DNA of 64,000 nucleotides. Source: Euleptes europaea. Taxonomy: Eukaryota > Chordata > Lepidosauria > Squamata > Sphaerodactylidae. How positions within the stretch are numbered: position 1 is the stretch's first letter; every line of letters begins with the position of its first letter. The position numbers were made by a program, and so were the translations under genes. This document shows, one piece after another, positions 22,443 through 31,878 of the stretch. Where the stretch lies: positions 13,771,821 to 13,835,820 of the forward strand of contig NC_079312.1 in assembly GCF_029931775.1 (NCBI RefSeq). The letters run 5' to 3'. The notes under the pieces were generated by a model, which worked only from the letters and a program-made list of their open reading frames with translations, searched no databases and was not told the origin of the DNA.

Positions 22443-23094
22443 TGTGATGGACTAAGGGTTAATGTCAGTTAGTGACTATATGTGAGAGGGACATACAGGG
22501 AGTGGGGCAGCGCTTAACAGAGAAGACTCTGAGCTGTTGGGAAAAAGTTTTTTTCCCCCCTCTGGGTTCTGGTGTGATGGGTTGTGCCTAGTGTATAACT
22601 GGGGAGAAAACCTGGAGGGTGACAAAAGAGAGAGTTTGGGGGAAAAGATCCCTATTCCAGTCACGGGGGAGGAATAGTCGCTGAGGAAAGAGATTCCTGG
22701 CCCAAGTATTGTGAGATAATTACTTTAAGCGCTGTGAAGTAATTCCATAGTAAATAAAAAGGAAGGACAAAGGGAAAATCTCCATACTACCTAGTTTTAG
22801 GCACCAGACTAACACATGAACCTCTGTGTGTAGGTTCTGGGACTAAGCTACCTTAAAGAGTTGGAAACCTGGGTTAAGTAAAATAACATGTGTGCTGTAC
22901 TTGTTGAGCAACTCTTTATTTATAAAGAAATTTTGTACCTTTCATTAATACTAGTTTTTCCTCCAATACCTTTCCCTGTGAAGTATAATAAAATTCTGTT
23001 ATTTTATTGTTGAGCCGAATAAAGCCTCTGGGGTCTCAATTGTCTGAGATAAAACAAAGTAGGAGACGTGGGAGAGACACCCCCCCCCGTCACA
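22443..23094 (+). mobile_element. Solo LTR just after the gene B stop
   Basis: It runs TGTGATGGACTAAGG to CCCCGTCACA, about 652 bp, and is flanked by CACCC duplications (22438-22442 and 23095-23099). AATAAA signals lie at 22987 and 23018, and the region around the second (gccgaataaagcctctggggtctc) looks like an R-U5 border. It is a fossil with no internal sequence. It begins six bases after the stop codon of gene B, so it may supply the gene's 3' end. Confidence 0.88.
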
Positions 23095-23141
23095 CACCCC
23101 TATAAAGGCAAGGAATTTTGGGAAAATGTTTTAGTATAGAG

Positions 23142-23345
23142 CAGGGGTCCCCTACATGGGGCGCGTGGGCACAATGGCACCTGCTCACACCTTTCCTGGT
23201 GCCCACCAAGGGGTTTTAGAAAGTGAGCAGGGCCAACTGGGGCTATTACCCAGCAATGCTTTTGATTGACTACTGAAGATCTGATTGTGCTTTTTTTTTT
23301 TTAAATGTTGCTTTGGCAGCTGCTGCTACCACAGCATAATGATCT
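23142..23345. mobile_element. Possible hAT-type element, one end
   Basis: It starts caggggtcccctacatggggcgcgtggg, a typical hAT MITE end, followed by tttcctggtgcccaccaagggg. The opposite end was not found. From 23345 to 23845 there is no gene; open frames there are low-complexity and lack support. Confidence 0.4.
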
Positions 23346-23845
23346 TCAGTGTGTCACCAAAGGTAAGCTGGGGCACTCATTTTTGGGGAGTCAGAGATGC
23401 ATTTTTCATCAGCTTCTGAGGAAGAGTCTGAGCAGAGTTAAGTGTTCTCTAAAACTTAAATTTCTGCACTCAGAAAATCCATATTCAAAGGGCACTCTGA
23501 AGCTGGTGGCCATCAGTGCCAGGATGCTGACATACGTGAACGATGGGTGGATGGGAGGGAGCCAGTGGATGCAGCCAGAGAGAAGATGGTGGATGTTGAT
23601 GGACAGAAGCCAGTGGAAGAGTTCAGAGGATCCTGATGGATGGAAGAGGAGTGGAGGAACTTGGAGGAACTTGCTGCTTATTGTGGTTGTGCTTTGCACG
23701 TAGGGTCGTCTACCGGAAGGCCTCCCGACATCCTTGATGATTGCTTGCCCGCACCTGAAGCTCCAGCAGTGGGGAATGGAAACCATAGAGCTTTGCAATT
23801 CCTAGAGTGTTCCATGAGGTCATTTTTTTGTTTTCACCGGAAGTA

Positions 23846-24437
23846 GGGTTGCCAACCTGTTTTGAATCAGAGATTCAAAACAGATAAAAGGAAATATTTT
23901 TTCACACAACACATGGTTAAATTGTGGAACTCCCTGCCCCAGGATGTGGTGATGGCTGCCAGCTTGGAGGGCTTTAAGAGGGGAGTGGACATATTCATGG
24001 AGGAGAGGGGTATTCATGGTTATTAGTTAGACTGGATACTGGTCATGCTGCATACCTATTATCTCTAGTATCAGAGGAGCTTGCCTATTATTTTGGGTGC
24101 GGTGGAACACAGGCAGGATGGTGCTGCTGCACTCGTCTTGTTTGGGGGCTTCCTAGAGGCATCTGGTTGGCCACTGTGTGAACAGACTGCTGGACTTGAT
24201 GGGCCTTTGGTCTGATCCAGCAGGGCCGTTCTTATGTTCTTAACCTCCAGGTACAAGCAGGAGATCTCTATTACAACTGATCTCCAGCCGATAGAGATCA
24301 GTTCACCTGGTGAAAATGGCTGCTTTGGCAATTAGACTCTATGGCATTGAAGTCCTTCCCCTCCCTAAACCCTGCCTTCCTCAGGCTCCACCCCAAAAAC
24401 CTCCCGCCAGTGGCAAAGAGGGACCTGGCAACCCTAA
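23846..24437 (-). mobile_element. AGGGTTGCCA MITE interrupted by a CR1 insertion
   Basis: The left end agggttgccaacct is at 23846-23860. The rest (aacctccaggtac to gacctggcaaccct) is at 24239-24437, in minus orientation. A CR1 tail separates them with a short aacct duplication. Confidence 0.8.
23859..24239 (+). repeat. CR1 LINE 3' end (ttatgttctt tail) in a MITE
   Basis: It encodes the end of CR1 ORF2 (FTQHMVKLWNSLPQDVVMAAS-like). It then has tggaggagaggggtattcatgg, ggttggccactgtgtgaacag and the end cttatgttctt. It is 5'-truncated. Confidence 0.85.
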
Positions 24438-24530
24438 CTGGAAGTTATATCAGTGTACTAACATGACGCTGGGTGCACCAGTCCCTGCCCTCTAATTGCT
24501 CAGGTGGAGGGAGAGTTTCTAGCTGCGGAC

Positions 24531-24738
24531 TAGGGTTGCCAGCTCCGGTTGGGAAATACCTGGAGATTTTGGGGGTGGAACCCGAGGAGGGCAGGGTTTG
24601 GAGAGGGGAGGGACTTCAATGCCATAGAGTCCAATTGCCAAAGCAGCCATTTTCTCCTGGGGAAACTGATTTGTATTGTCTGGAGAGCAATTGTAATAGG
24701 GGGAGATCTCCAGCCACCACCTGGAGGCTGGCAACTCT
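24531..24738 (+). mobile_element. AGGGTTGCCA MITE
   Basis: It is a full-length copy with ends agggttgcca and ggctggcaactct, and internal blocks gggtggaacccgaggag, tcaatgccatagagtcc, gcagccattttctcctgg. Confidence 0.8.
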
Positions 24739-24817
24739 CAGTCTAGCATCCTATCTCACACAGTGGCCAACCAGTTACTTTGGAGAACAAACAACTGGAC
24801 ATAGACCTAGGATTGTC

Positions 24818-25354
24818 AAGCCCCTCTTCGCCACTGGCGGGAGGTTTTAGGGGTGGAGCCTGAGGAGGGTGGAGTTTGGGGAGGGGAGGGGCTTCAATGC
24901 CATAGAGTCCAATGGCCAAAGCAGCCATTTTCTCCAGGGGAACTTTATCTCTATCAGCTGGAGATCAGTTGTAATAGCAGGAGATCTCCAGCTTGTTCTC
25001 TGTTGCTCCAGGGACTAGGACACGGAGTAATGGATTTAAACTAATAGAAAAGCGATTCCACCTGAACATTAGGAAGAACTTTCTGATGGTGAGGGTTGTT
25101 AGACGGTGGAATGCGCTGCCTCGGAGGGTGGTGGAGTCCCCGTCTTTGGGGGTCTTTAAGCAGAGGCTGGACGGCCATCTGTCGGGACTGCTTTGATTGT
25201 GGGATCCTGCATGGCGGGGGGAGGGTTGGGGTCACTGGGGATGTGGGGGGGAGGTAGTTGTGAGTTTCCTGCATTGTGCAGGGGGTTGGACTAGATGACC
25301 CTGGTGGTCCCTTCCAACTCTATGATTCTAGTACCTGGAGGTTGGCGACCCTAC
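24818..25354 (+). mobile_element. AGGGTTGCCA MITE interrupted by a second CR1
   Basis: The MITE is split at its ccagct/agtacctgg site. The left part is 24818-24990 and the right part (agtacctggaggttggcgaccct) is 25330-25354. Confidence 0.8.
24991..25329 (+). repeat. CR1 LINE 3' end (attctatg-type tail)
   Basis: It has ttaggaagaactttctgatgg, gaatgcgctgcctcggagg, gtctttaagcagaggctggac, and the classic CR1 end ggttggactagatgacc to ccaactctatgattct. Confidence 0.88.
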
Positions 25355-25440
25355 AGACCTCAATGCTACACCCCCCCACCCCAATATTACCTCTTAGCAC
25401 TGGAATTCAGAAGGTGACTGCCTCTGAACATGGAGTAGTA

Positions 25441-26153
25441 GAAAAGGGCAAGAGTCCAGTAGCTCCTTAAAGACTAACAAGAATATTTTCTGGTAGGGTA
25501 TGAGCTTTCGTGAGCCACAGCTCACTTCTTCAGAAACCAGGTTTGATTCCCCACTGGTATCTGAAGATCTTTAAAAAAGTTAATTCCCAGTGGGTCGCCG
25601 TGTTAGTCTGTCTGCAGCAGTAGAAAAGGGCAAGAGTCCAATAGCACCTTAAAGACTAACAAGAATATTTTCTGGTAGGGTATGAGCTTTCGTGAGCCAC
25701 AGCTCACTTCTTCAGATACTGTGAATTATCTGAACATGGAGTTTGTTTCAGCGGGCAGGCCGTGTTGGTCTGCAGTCAGTTAGATTTGAGAAGGGCAAGA
25801 GTCCAGTGGCACCTCAAAGACTAACAAGAATATTTTCTGGTAGGGTATGAGCTTTCGTGAGCCACCGCTCACTTCTTCAGAAACCAGGTTTGATTCCCCA
25901 CTGGTATCTGAAGATCTTTAAAAAAGTTAATTCCCAGTGGGTCGCCGTGTTAGTCTGTCTGCAGCAGTAGAAAAGGGCCAGAGTCCAGTAGCACCTTAAA
26001 GACTAACAAGAATATTTTCTGGCAGGGTGTGAGCTTCCGTGAGCCACAGCTCCCTTCTTCAGATACTCCTTCTTCGCATCTGAAGAAGTGAGCTGTGGCT
26101 CACGAAAGCTCACACCCTGCCAGAAAATATTCTTGTGAGTCTTTAAGGTGCTA
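25441..26153. repeat. Cluster of Penelope-type repeats (PLE-B)
   Basis: Five short copies lie head-to-tail and then inverted. Blocks are agagtccagtagcaccttaa, agactaacaagaatattttctgg, agggtatgagctttcgtgag, ccacagctcacttcttcag and gtgggtcgccgtgttagtctg. The plus strand shows the motif in minus sense near 25498, 25681, 25847 and 26029, and in plus sense near 26080. A stretch of over 100 bp (25526-25630 and 25870-25977) is repeated with almost no change. I assign it to Penelope-like elements from the hammerhead-like core and the inverted layout; that is inference. Confidence 0.65.
26076..26118 (+). ncRNA. Hammerhead-like core in a PLE-B copy
   Basis: CTGAAGA (26080-26086), one extra A, a GTGAGC/GCTCAC stem with a TGTG loop, then GAAA-GCTC. 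The inverse complement of the copy at 26029-26063 pairs with it. Confidence 0.4.
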
Positions 26154-26224
26154 CCCACTGTGAGTTAGATGCGAGTCCAGCAGCGCCTGAGAAACCAACC
26201 AGAGTTTCAGGGTCAAGCTTGCTT

Positions 26225-26409
26225 TGCTGTCGCAGGTGGTTCTCGAACTGAGAACTACATTTCCCAGAAGCCCACGCGGGTCGGAAAGAGGCGCCTCTAG
26301 GATTTTCTTTGCATAGCAGACGAATCAAGGGGGAGGAGGAAACTTTCAGCCCTCCCCCCCTGTAGTTTCCTTCCTCTCCCCTCCCCCCCATAATTTCGAG
26401 CAAAACATT
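26225..26409 (+). promoter_or_regulatory. Gene C promoter and 5' UTR with ZNF143-type site
   Basis: A ZNF143/SBS-like motif, AACTACATTTCCCAGAAGCC at 26253-26272, lies about 140 bp before the probable start codon. GC-rich sequence (cacgcgggtcggaaagaggcgcc) follows, with no TATA box. ZNF143 motifs usually sit close to transcription starts. A near-identical site precedes gene D at 43558. Confidence 0.65.
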
Positions 26410-26490
26410 ATGGAATTAAGCGGGGATTCTCCTCCTCCGCATTTTCCCCGTTTGGAAGCAGGATTTGATTTTTGCATCTTGGAAAGAAAG
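26410..26490 (+). CDS. Gene C: first coding exon
   Basis: An ATG at 26410 opens a 27-codon frame (start MELSGDSPPP, end CILERK) that reaches a GAAAG/GTGAGG donor in phase 0, exactly the phase of the KRAB exon at 28076. It follows a promoter-like stretch with a ZNF143-type motif. The peptide has no known domain. Support is splice signal, phase and position; transcript evidence would settle it. Confidence 0.6.
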
Positions 26491-26504
26491 GTGAGGTTAT
26501 TCAA

Positions 26505-26570
26505 AAAGGGCCAGAGTCCAGTAGCACCTTAAAGACTAACAAAAATATTTTCTGGCAGGGTCTGAGGGGA
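26505..26570 (+). repeat. PLE-B fragment
   Basis: It holds gggccagagtccagtagcacc, ttaaagactaac and atattttctggcaggg only. From 26571 to 26839 nothing is recognised. Confidence 0.6.
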
Positions 26571-26839
26571 GGTTATTGATACCCCTCTCTAAAGAGATCT
26601 TGTGCAAGAATTGGGAAGGGGAGGGGGGAATCGTGGATGAATTGAATGAAGGAGAAACGAAGAGAAAGAGTAGGAAAGAGCTGGTTGAAGGGAGGCGGGC
26701 GTGGGGAGCGGAGGGGGGCTCCCAGGACTGGGTCTATGCACGCAGACACATTTGTAAGTTTCTAATTACTAATGACCCCCTTTATTTCTTTAAACCCGAC
26801 ATCCAGCCACCCCTCATAATATAGAAGCCTCTCTGCAGT

Positions 26840-27108
26840 ACTCACAGTGGGTAGCCGTGTTAGTCTGTTTGTAGTAGTCAAAAAGGGCCAGAGTCCAGTA
26901 GCACCTTAAAGACTAACAAAAATATTTTCTGGTAGGGTGTGAGCTTTCGTGAGCCACAGCTCCCTTCTTCAGATACAGCTAGAATAGGCACTCACATTCT
27001 AGCTGTATCTGAAGAAGTGAGCTGTGGCTCACGAAAGCTCATACCCTACCAGAAAATATTTTTGTTAGTCTTTAAGGTGCTACTGGACTCTGGCCCTTTT
27101 TGATTTCT
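26840..27108. repeat. Inverted pair of PLE-B copies
   Basis: A minus-sense copy (26880-26975) and a plus-sense copy (27003-27108) form near-perfect arms of about 100 bp around a short centre that itself pairs (cagctagaat / attctagctg). Each arm contains the hammerhead-like core. Confidence 0.75.
27006..27048 (+). ncRNA. Hammerhead-like core, PLE-B plus arm
   Basis: CTGAAGA at 27009-27015, an extra A, a GTGAGC/GCTCAC stem with a TGTG loop, GAAA at 27033-27036, then GCTC. This is the best preserved core of the family in the window; the minus arm (26938-26971) carries the same motif with one stem change. Confidence 0.45.
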
Positions 27109-27121
27109 GCAGTACTGTAAT

Positions 27122-27343
27122 GCACATGAACACATGAAGCTGCCTTACACTGAATCAGACCCGTTGGTCCATCAAAGTCAGTATTGTCTACTCAGCCTGG
27201 CAGCGGCTCTCCAGGGTCTCAGGCAGAGAAAGGTCTTTCCCATCACCTACTTGCCCAGTCCCTTTAACTGGAGATGCCAGGGATTGAACCTGGGACCTTC
27301 TGCATGCCAAGCAGAGGCTCTACCACTGAGCCACAGCCCTGTC
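27122..27343 (-). repeat. tRNA-derived SINE (GGCCGTGGCTCAGTGG family)
   Basis: It opens cacatgaagctgccttacactg and ends tctaccactgagccacagccc, a full-length minus-strand copy. From 27344 to 27652 nothing is recognised. Confidence 0.85.
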
Positions 27344-27652
27344 TATATTGTGTGTTTGCTATGATTTGGAATGGTTTCTTACCTGTTAGGAAAGAAAGGG
27401 GCGCTGGATGGGTGAGCGAAGGTAGCTGTATTGCTTGGTAGCTATAGTCTAGGTGGCAGAGTGTTTATTTGTATGGCAACAACTCCAGCAAGGCCCAGCT
27501 ACAGCCCACAGCAACATCCACTAAAAAATAGAACCCTGTAACAAGACCTAACAAACTCCCATAGATAATAGGGGAGGAGCAGATTGCACCGTTATGCACA
27601 TATATCACAGTAAATATACCACACATGCAAAAATTATTAGCCTACATGGCAA

Positions 27653-27932
27653 GAAGAAGAGTTGGTTTTTATACGCCGACTTTCTCCACCACTTAAAGAA
27701 GACTCAAACCAGCTTACAATCACCTTCCCACAACAGACACTCTGTGAGGTAGGTGGAGCTGAGAGAGTGTGACTAGCCCAAAATCACCCAGCTGGCTTCA
27801 TGTGTAGTAGTGGGGAAACAAATCCAGTTCACCAGATTATCGTCCACCACTCATGTGGAATCAAACCTGGTTCTCCAGATCAGAGTCCACCTCTCCAAAC
27901 CACCGCCCTTAACCACTATACCACGCTGGCTC
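27653..27932 (-). repeat. tRNA-derived SINE (cttctt-tailed family)
   Basis: It starts aagaagaagagttggtttttata and ends ataccacgctggctctc, a full-length minus-strand copy in gene C intron 1. Confidence 0.88.
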
Positions 27933-28054
27933 TCACTATATGCTGGGGAGTGAGATTTTGTGTTGTCTGTATTCTCCCCCCCACCCCCGAAGTGACTGGC
28001 CTTTGGGAATCAGGCCTCTCCCCTAAATGCTCAGGGAGAGCAAGAAATGTTTAA

Positions 28055-28387
<333 letters not shown>

Positions 28388-28589
28388 TAATCGAATGCAT
28401 CCTAGCAGATCCCTGCAACTCCATTACTCTTCTCCAGCCCCTCCATTTTGGCATCTGTTGGTTCTTCCCACAGTCCTTTGCTTGTGCGCCAGAGGCTAAG
28501 CAATTGGATAGGAGGAGGGTCCCTAGTTTAGTGGCAGAGTTCCTCATGGGGGAGGTCCTGGGTTCAATCCTTCACTTGTCAGGGATGCT

Positions 28590-28660
28590 CTAGGCTGATC
28601 CTCCATTAAGCTGGGGGTTGGACTAGATGGCCTATATGGCCCCTTCCATGATTCTAATCT
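28590..28660 (+). repeat. CR1 LINE tail fragment
   Basis: It holds ctgggggttggactagatggcc and ccccttccatgattct. From 28661 to 29267 no supported exon is seen; a weak cag before 28927 was not accepted. Confidence 0.7.
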
Positions 28661-29267
28661 GAGGGAATGTGAAAGGGTGTCCTACAGAAAGATCTTTGGG
28701 AGGGGGGCTGAGAAAGACCCGTGCCTCAGGCCCTGCAGAGCCACCCCCGGAAACATCCAGGCAAGGTATCGGAAGATGGGGGTAGAATATAAGTGTGCAG
28801 GCAGGAGGCGCCATTGTGCAGTAGAGAAGTCAAGTGGGACAGACTGCAGTGGGACCCCCAGGCCATGAAGGAGGACTGTTGAGAAAGAACCACTGCTTGT
28901 CGTAATCTTCTGGTCTCCCTTGGCCAGCTCCGAGGAGGTCTCAGTGGGAGCTAAGTCAGGCACTGACCAGGCCGACGTCAACTTTATGCTGGACTGTAAG
29001 ATACTCTCAGAGCATTCAGTGGGCCCAAGATGGGGACAAGATGGATTCCCCTCTCTGGTTTCTGTTCAAGGAATATCTGTCTGGTTGTTTGGAAAGACAA
29101 TGAGGGGCCATCTGGCCTATGTACTGCAGTTTGAATTTCCTCCCCCATGACATGACCTTCATAACCATGAAAAATAGACAGGACGTCTCAGCTTTCCATT
29201 CCACTCCTCTGAAAAATCTCTACCCTCATCCTGGGATTTCTCCTTTTTTGCAGTCCTTCTAGTGTCG

Positions 29268-29442
29268 TTGGTTCTCGTAGGTTATCCGGGCTGTGGCCGG
29301 CATCTTCAGAGGAGTAACACTGAAGGATGCCGGCCACAGCTGCTGGCGAAACGTCAGGAAAGAAAATACCAAGACCACGGTTACACAGCCCAGATAACCT
29401 ACGAGAACCAATGAACTCTGACCGTGAAAGCCTTCGACAATA
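29268..29442. mobile_element. Palindromic PLE-A miniature with 12-bp target duplication
   Basis: It is 175 bp and begins ttggttctcgtaggttatccggg. Its closing arm, acagcccagataacctacgagaacca, ends near 29410, after which about 30 further bases precede the duplication. CTTCTAGTGTCG flanks it at 29256-29267 and 29443-29454. The interior carries gccggcatcttcagagg and ctgctggcgaaacgtcagg, the PLE-A end sequence seen at 16391. It lies in a gene C intron. Confidence 0.78.
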
Positions 29443-29622
29443 CTTCTAGTGTCGTGTTTGTTTACAGCTTGGTTCTCATTTCAGGAAAAGTATCTTGCCA
29501 ATAGCTTGAGTATTAGAAATACCTTCCCCCTCATAAAGCAGGTGTGGGCATATTCTTGCCACACAAACATTTATGGAATGGCTAAATTCTTTCATGTTGT
29601 TGTTTTTTTTCTTCCCTGGAAG

Positions 29623-29730
29623 GACTTTGGGTTCTTGGTCAAGTCCTGGATTTTGAGCTGCATCCAAGGGAGATGTTCTTCCTCCAGAGCTCTGAGGAAT
29701 CGGGAAGGGGCGCAAGTGCCCCCTTGTCAG
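29623..29730 (+). CDS. Gene C: 108-bp phase 1-1 exon
   Basis: It lies between cttccctggaag and tcag/gtaagg, open in the frame carried over from KRAB. The peptide includes GQVLDFELHPREMFF and SSEESGRGAS. A paralogous exon in gene D is at 47377. Function unknown; it occupies the KRAB-to-finger spacer. Confidence 0.65.
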
Positions 29731-30015
29731 GTAAGGACTGGGAGAAGTGAAACAAAGAAGTTGCCATTTCAGGTTATTTCTTAGAATTTTTTCTAGGGGA
29801 GCTCCACCTGTTCAGTTTCGTCTAATGAAGGACACAATCGGAGTAAAAGATGGCCTGTTTTTATTGTGGCCTTTCTCACATGTGCAACCTCCAGAAGAGT
29901 AGCCATGTTGCAGCCCAGCTAGACAGGGCAGCAGTTGCAAGGCTCTTACAAGAAAGAGCAGCTACAGGTCTGGTTTCTTCCTCCGTCCTGTGTGTGATAA
30001 CTTCAGGATATCACC

Positions 30016-30610
30016 TTGTATGGTGTTGAGGGGTCATAGTGGTTAGAGCCCCTGTTTGGCCTGCAGGAGATCCCAGGTTCAGCCTCTAGCACAGGGGTGG
30101 GGAACGTCAGGCCCGGGGACCGTTTAAGGCCCGCAAAGTCATTTGGTCTGGCCCTTCATGGGTCCTGGCAGATCTCTAGCTCAGAAGGATCTAAGACTGG
30201 TTCCCTCCTACAGACAGGAATAGCCTCTATTCAAGGCAGATGTGAGTTTGTTTTGCCGAGAAAAGGAACCTTTCCCCCCCATTTCAGAAGAGTCGTTAGC
30301 TATGGAGCTGCTAGGACCACCCAAGATGCCCCTGGTTGGATGCCTGCCTGCTTGCCCGCATTGGGGGGGGGGGGTCGCCTAGGGCAGCTGCCTGCTTGGG
30401 GCTTGGTCGGCCAATTTTTAATTTTGTATGGCCCGCAAATTATGTTATAAATATCCAAATGGCCTTTGGCGGGAAAAAGGTTCCCCACCCCTGCTCTAGC
30501 ATCTCCAGTGACCAGATCCCAGGTAGGAGTTTCTGGGAAAGACCGTTCTCTGACTGGCACCTGGCAGAACCACTTACTCACCTAGGTGGACCACTGGTCT
30601 GACTCATTCT
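30016..30610 (+). repeat. tRNA-derived SINE split by a hAT element
   Basis: SINE pieces at 30016-30091 (agtggttagagcccctg, ggttcagcctctagca) and 30494-30610 (atctccagtgaccag, tcattctaaggcaggct) flank the hAT. Confidence 0.75.
30092..30493. mobile_element. hAT MITE with perfect 14-bp TIRs and 8-bp TSD
   Basis: The ends CAGGGGTGGGGAAC and GTTCCCCACCCCTG are exact inverse complements. CTCTAGCA is duplicated at 30084-30091 and 30494-30501. The interior includes aaggcccgcaaagtcatttgg and atggcccgcaaattatg. It is non-autonomous, 402 bp. Confidence 0.92.
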
Positions 30611-30675
30611 AAGGCAGGCTCACAAATTCAAATTCATCCCCTCATGTAAGTATAAAAAAATACCCATTAAATTAT

Positions 30676-31010
30676 CTAGAACATAAGAAAGGCCATGCTG
30701 GATCAGACTAAGGTCCATCAAGTCCAGCAGTCTGTTCACACAGTGGCCAACCAGGTGCCTCTAGGAAGCCCACAAGCACAATGACTGCAGCAGCATTGTT
30801 CTGCCTGTGTTCCAAAGCACCTAATAGAATAGGCATGCTCCTCTGATACTGAAGAGAATAGGTGTGCATCATGGCTAGTATTCATTTTGACTAGTAGCCA
30901 TGTATAGCCCTCTCCTCCATGAACATGTCCACTACCTTCTGAAAGCTTTCCAAGTTGGCAGCCATCACTACATCCTGGGGCAGGGAGTTCCACAATTGAA
31001 CTATGTGTTG
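30676..31010 (-). repeat. CR1 LINE 3' end
   Basis: The minus-strand tail shows gaacataagaaaggccatgctgg, gttcacacagtggccaaccagg and ccatcactacatcctggggcagg. It ends about 60 bp before the exon at 31070. Confidence 0.85.
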
Positions 31011-31069
31011 TGTAAAGTGTGTATAAGAAGAAAAAGGTCAGTTTCTCATGATTTGTTCCTCAATTGCAG

Positions 31070-31165
31070 AACAAGTTCCGATTCCCAGAGAGGACCGCAT
31101 CTCTTGTCTAGTGGAAGAGGAAGAGGAGTTTGTCCAGGACTCCAAGGAAGCAGAGCTACCAGCAG
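31070..31165 (+). CDS. Gene C: 96-bp phase 1-1 exon, copy 1
   Basis: Acceptor ctcaattgcag, donor cagcag/gtacct. The peptide is EQVPIPREDRISCLVEEEEE plus FVQDSKEAELPA. It resembles the KRAB-to-finger spacer exons of tetrapod ZNFs (VISxLEQGEEPW style). The following exon is its duplicate. Confidence 0.75.
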
Positions 31166-31529
31166 GTACCTCATTGTTGTGGGGACCCTCAAATGTTTGA
31201 GAAATGAGATCGTACAGATGTTTCCTGTTCTGGGTTTTTTTCTTGCTTCCTCCAAATCCATTTGGGCACAATCTTCTAGGAAAGATAGTGCCCAAGGAGG
31301 TTTGGGAAACCCTGAAACAGAGCCAAGGAAGACCCGAAAGTGTGGCGAAAGTACTATGATGTCATGCCAAAGCCAAATTAAAATTCACGACGGTTTGGGG
31401 GAAGGGCAGAGCAAGAGGTCTGTGCAACAATAATGTAAGCATAGGATAGACCACTCAAAACTTGATTATGTGCAGCTGTAGATAAGAAAAGTCAAGTATA
31501 AATGAGGTGTTCCTCTTACATTTCCCCAG

Positions 31530-31628
31530 GTATAGGAAGATCTCTGATTCCCAAAGGTGGCAACCTCTATTGCCTAGTGAAAGAGGAGGATTTTGTCCAG
31601 GACTTTAAGGAAATCAAACTACCAGCAG
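31530..31628 (+). CDS. Gene C: 99-bp phase 1-1 exon, copy 2
   Basis: Acceptor acatttccccag, donor cagcag/gtattt. The peptide (SLIPKGGNLYCLVKEED, FVQDFKEIKLPA) is clearly homologous to the exon at 31070, and the flanking introns are also alike. This is a tandem exon duplication that keeps frame. Confidence 0.75.
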
Positions 31629-31878
31629 GTATTTCTTTGGATCTATGGAGGGGACTCCTTCAGGGTCTGAGAACAGGGATCCACCAGGGAAACTGCTGTG
31701 TTCCGTTCTGAGTTTTTCTTCTGTAGCATGACATCCTCCATTTTGGTCTGGACATGAACCCTGAAAAGGGACCATGTTCTCTGCAGGACAGTCCAGCCTT
31801 CCCTAAGTCATCCTAGAAGAATTTGCTCCTTTCCTCTCTTGATAGATCAAAGATTCCCTCTTTCTCTCCTCCTGACAG

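Noticed and set aside
23305-23798. Overlapping open frames on both strands of about 130 codons
   Set aside because: The composition is repetitive (Trp/Gly-rich), the sense and antisense frames overlap, and no domain is seen.
28926-29150. Possible gene C exon after a ggccag acceptor
   Set aside because: The pyrimidine tract is poor, no phase-compatible donor was found, and gene D has no matching exon.
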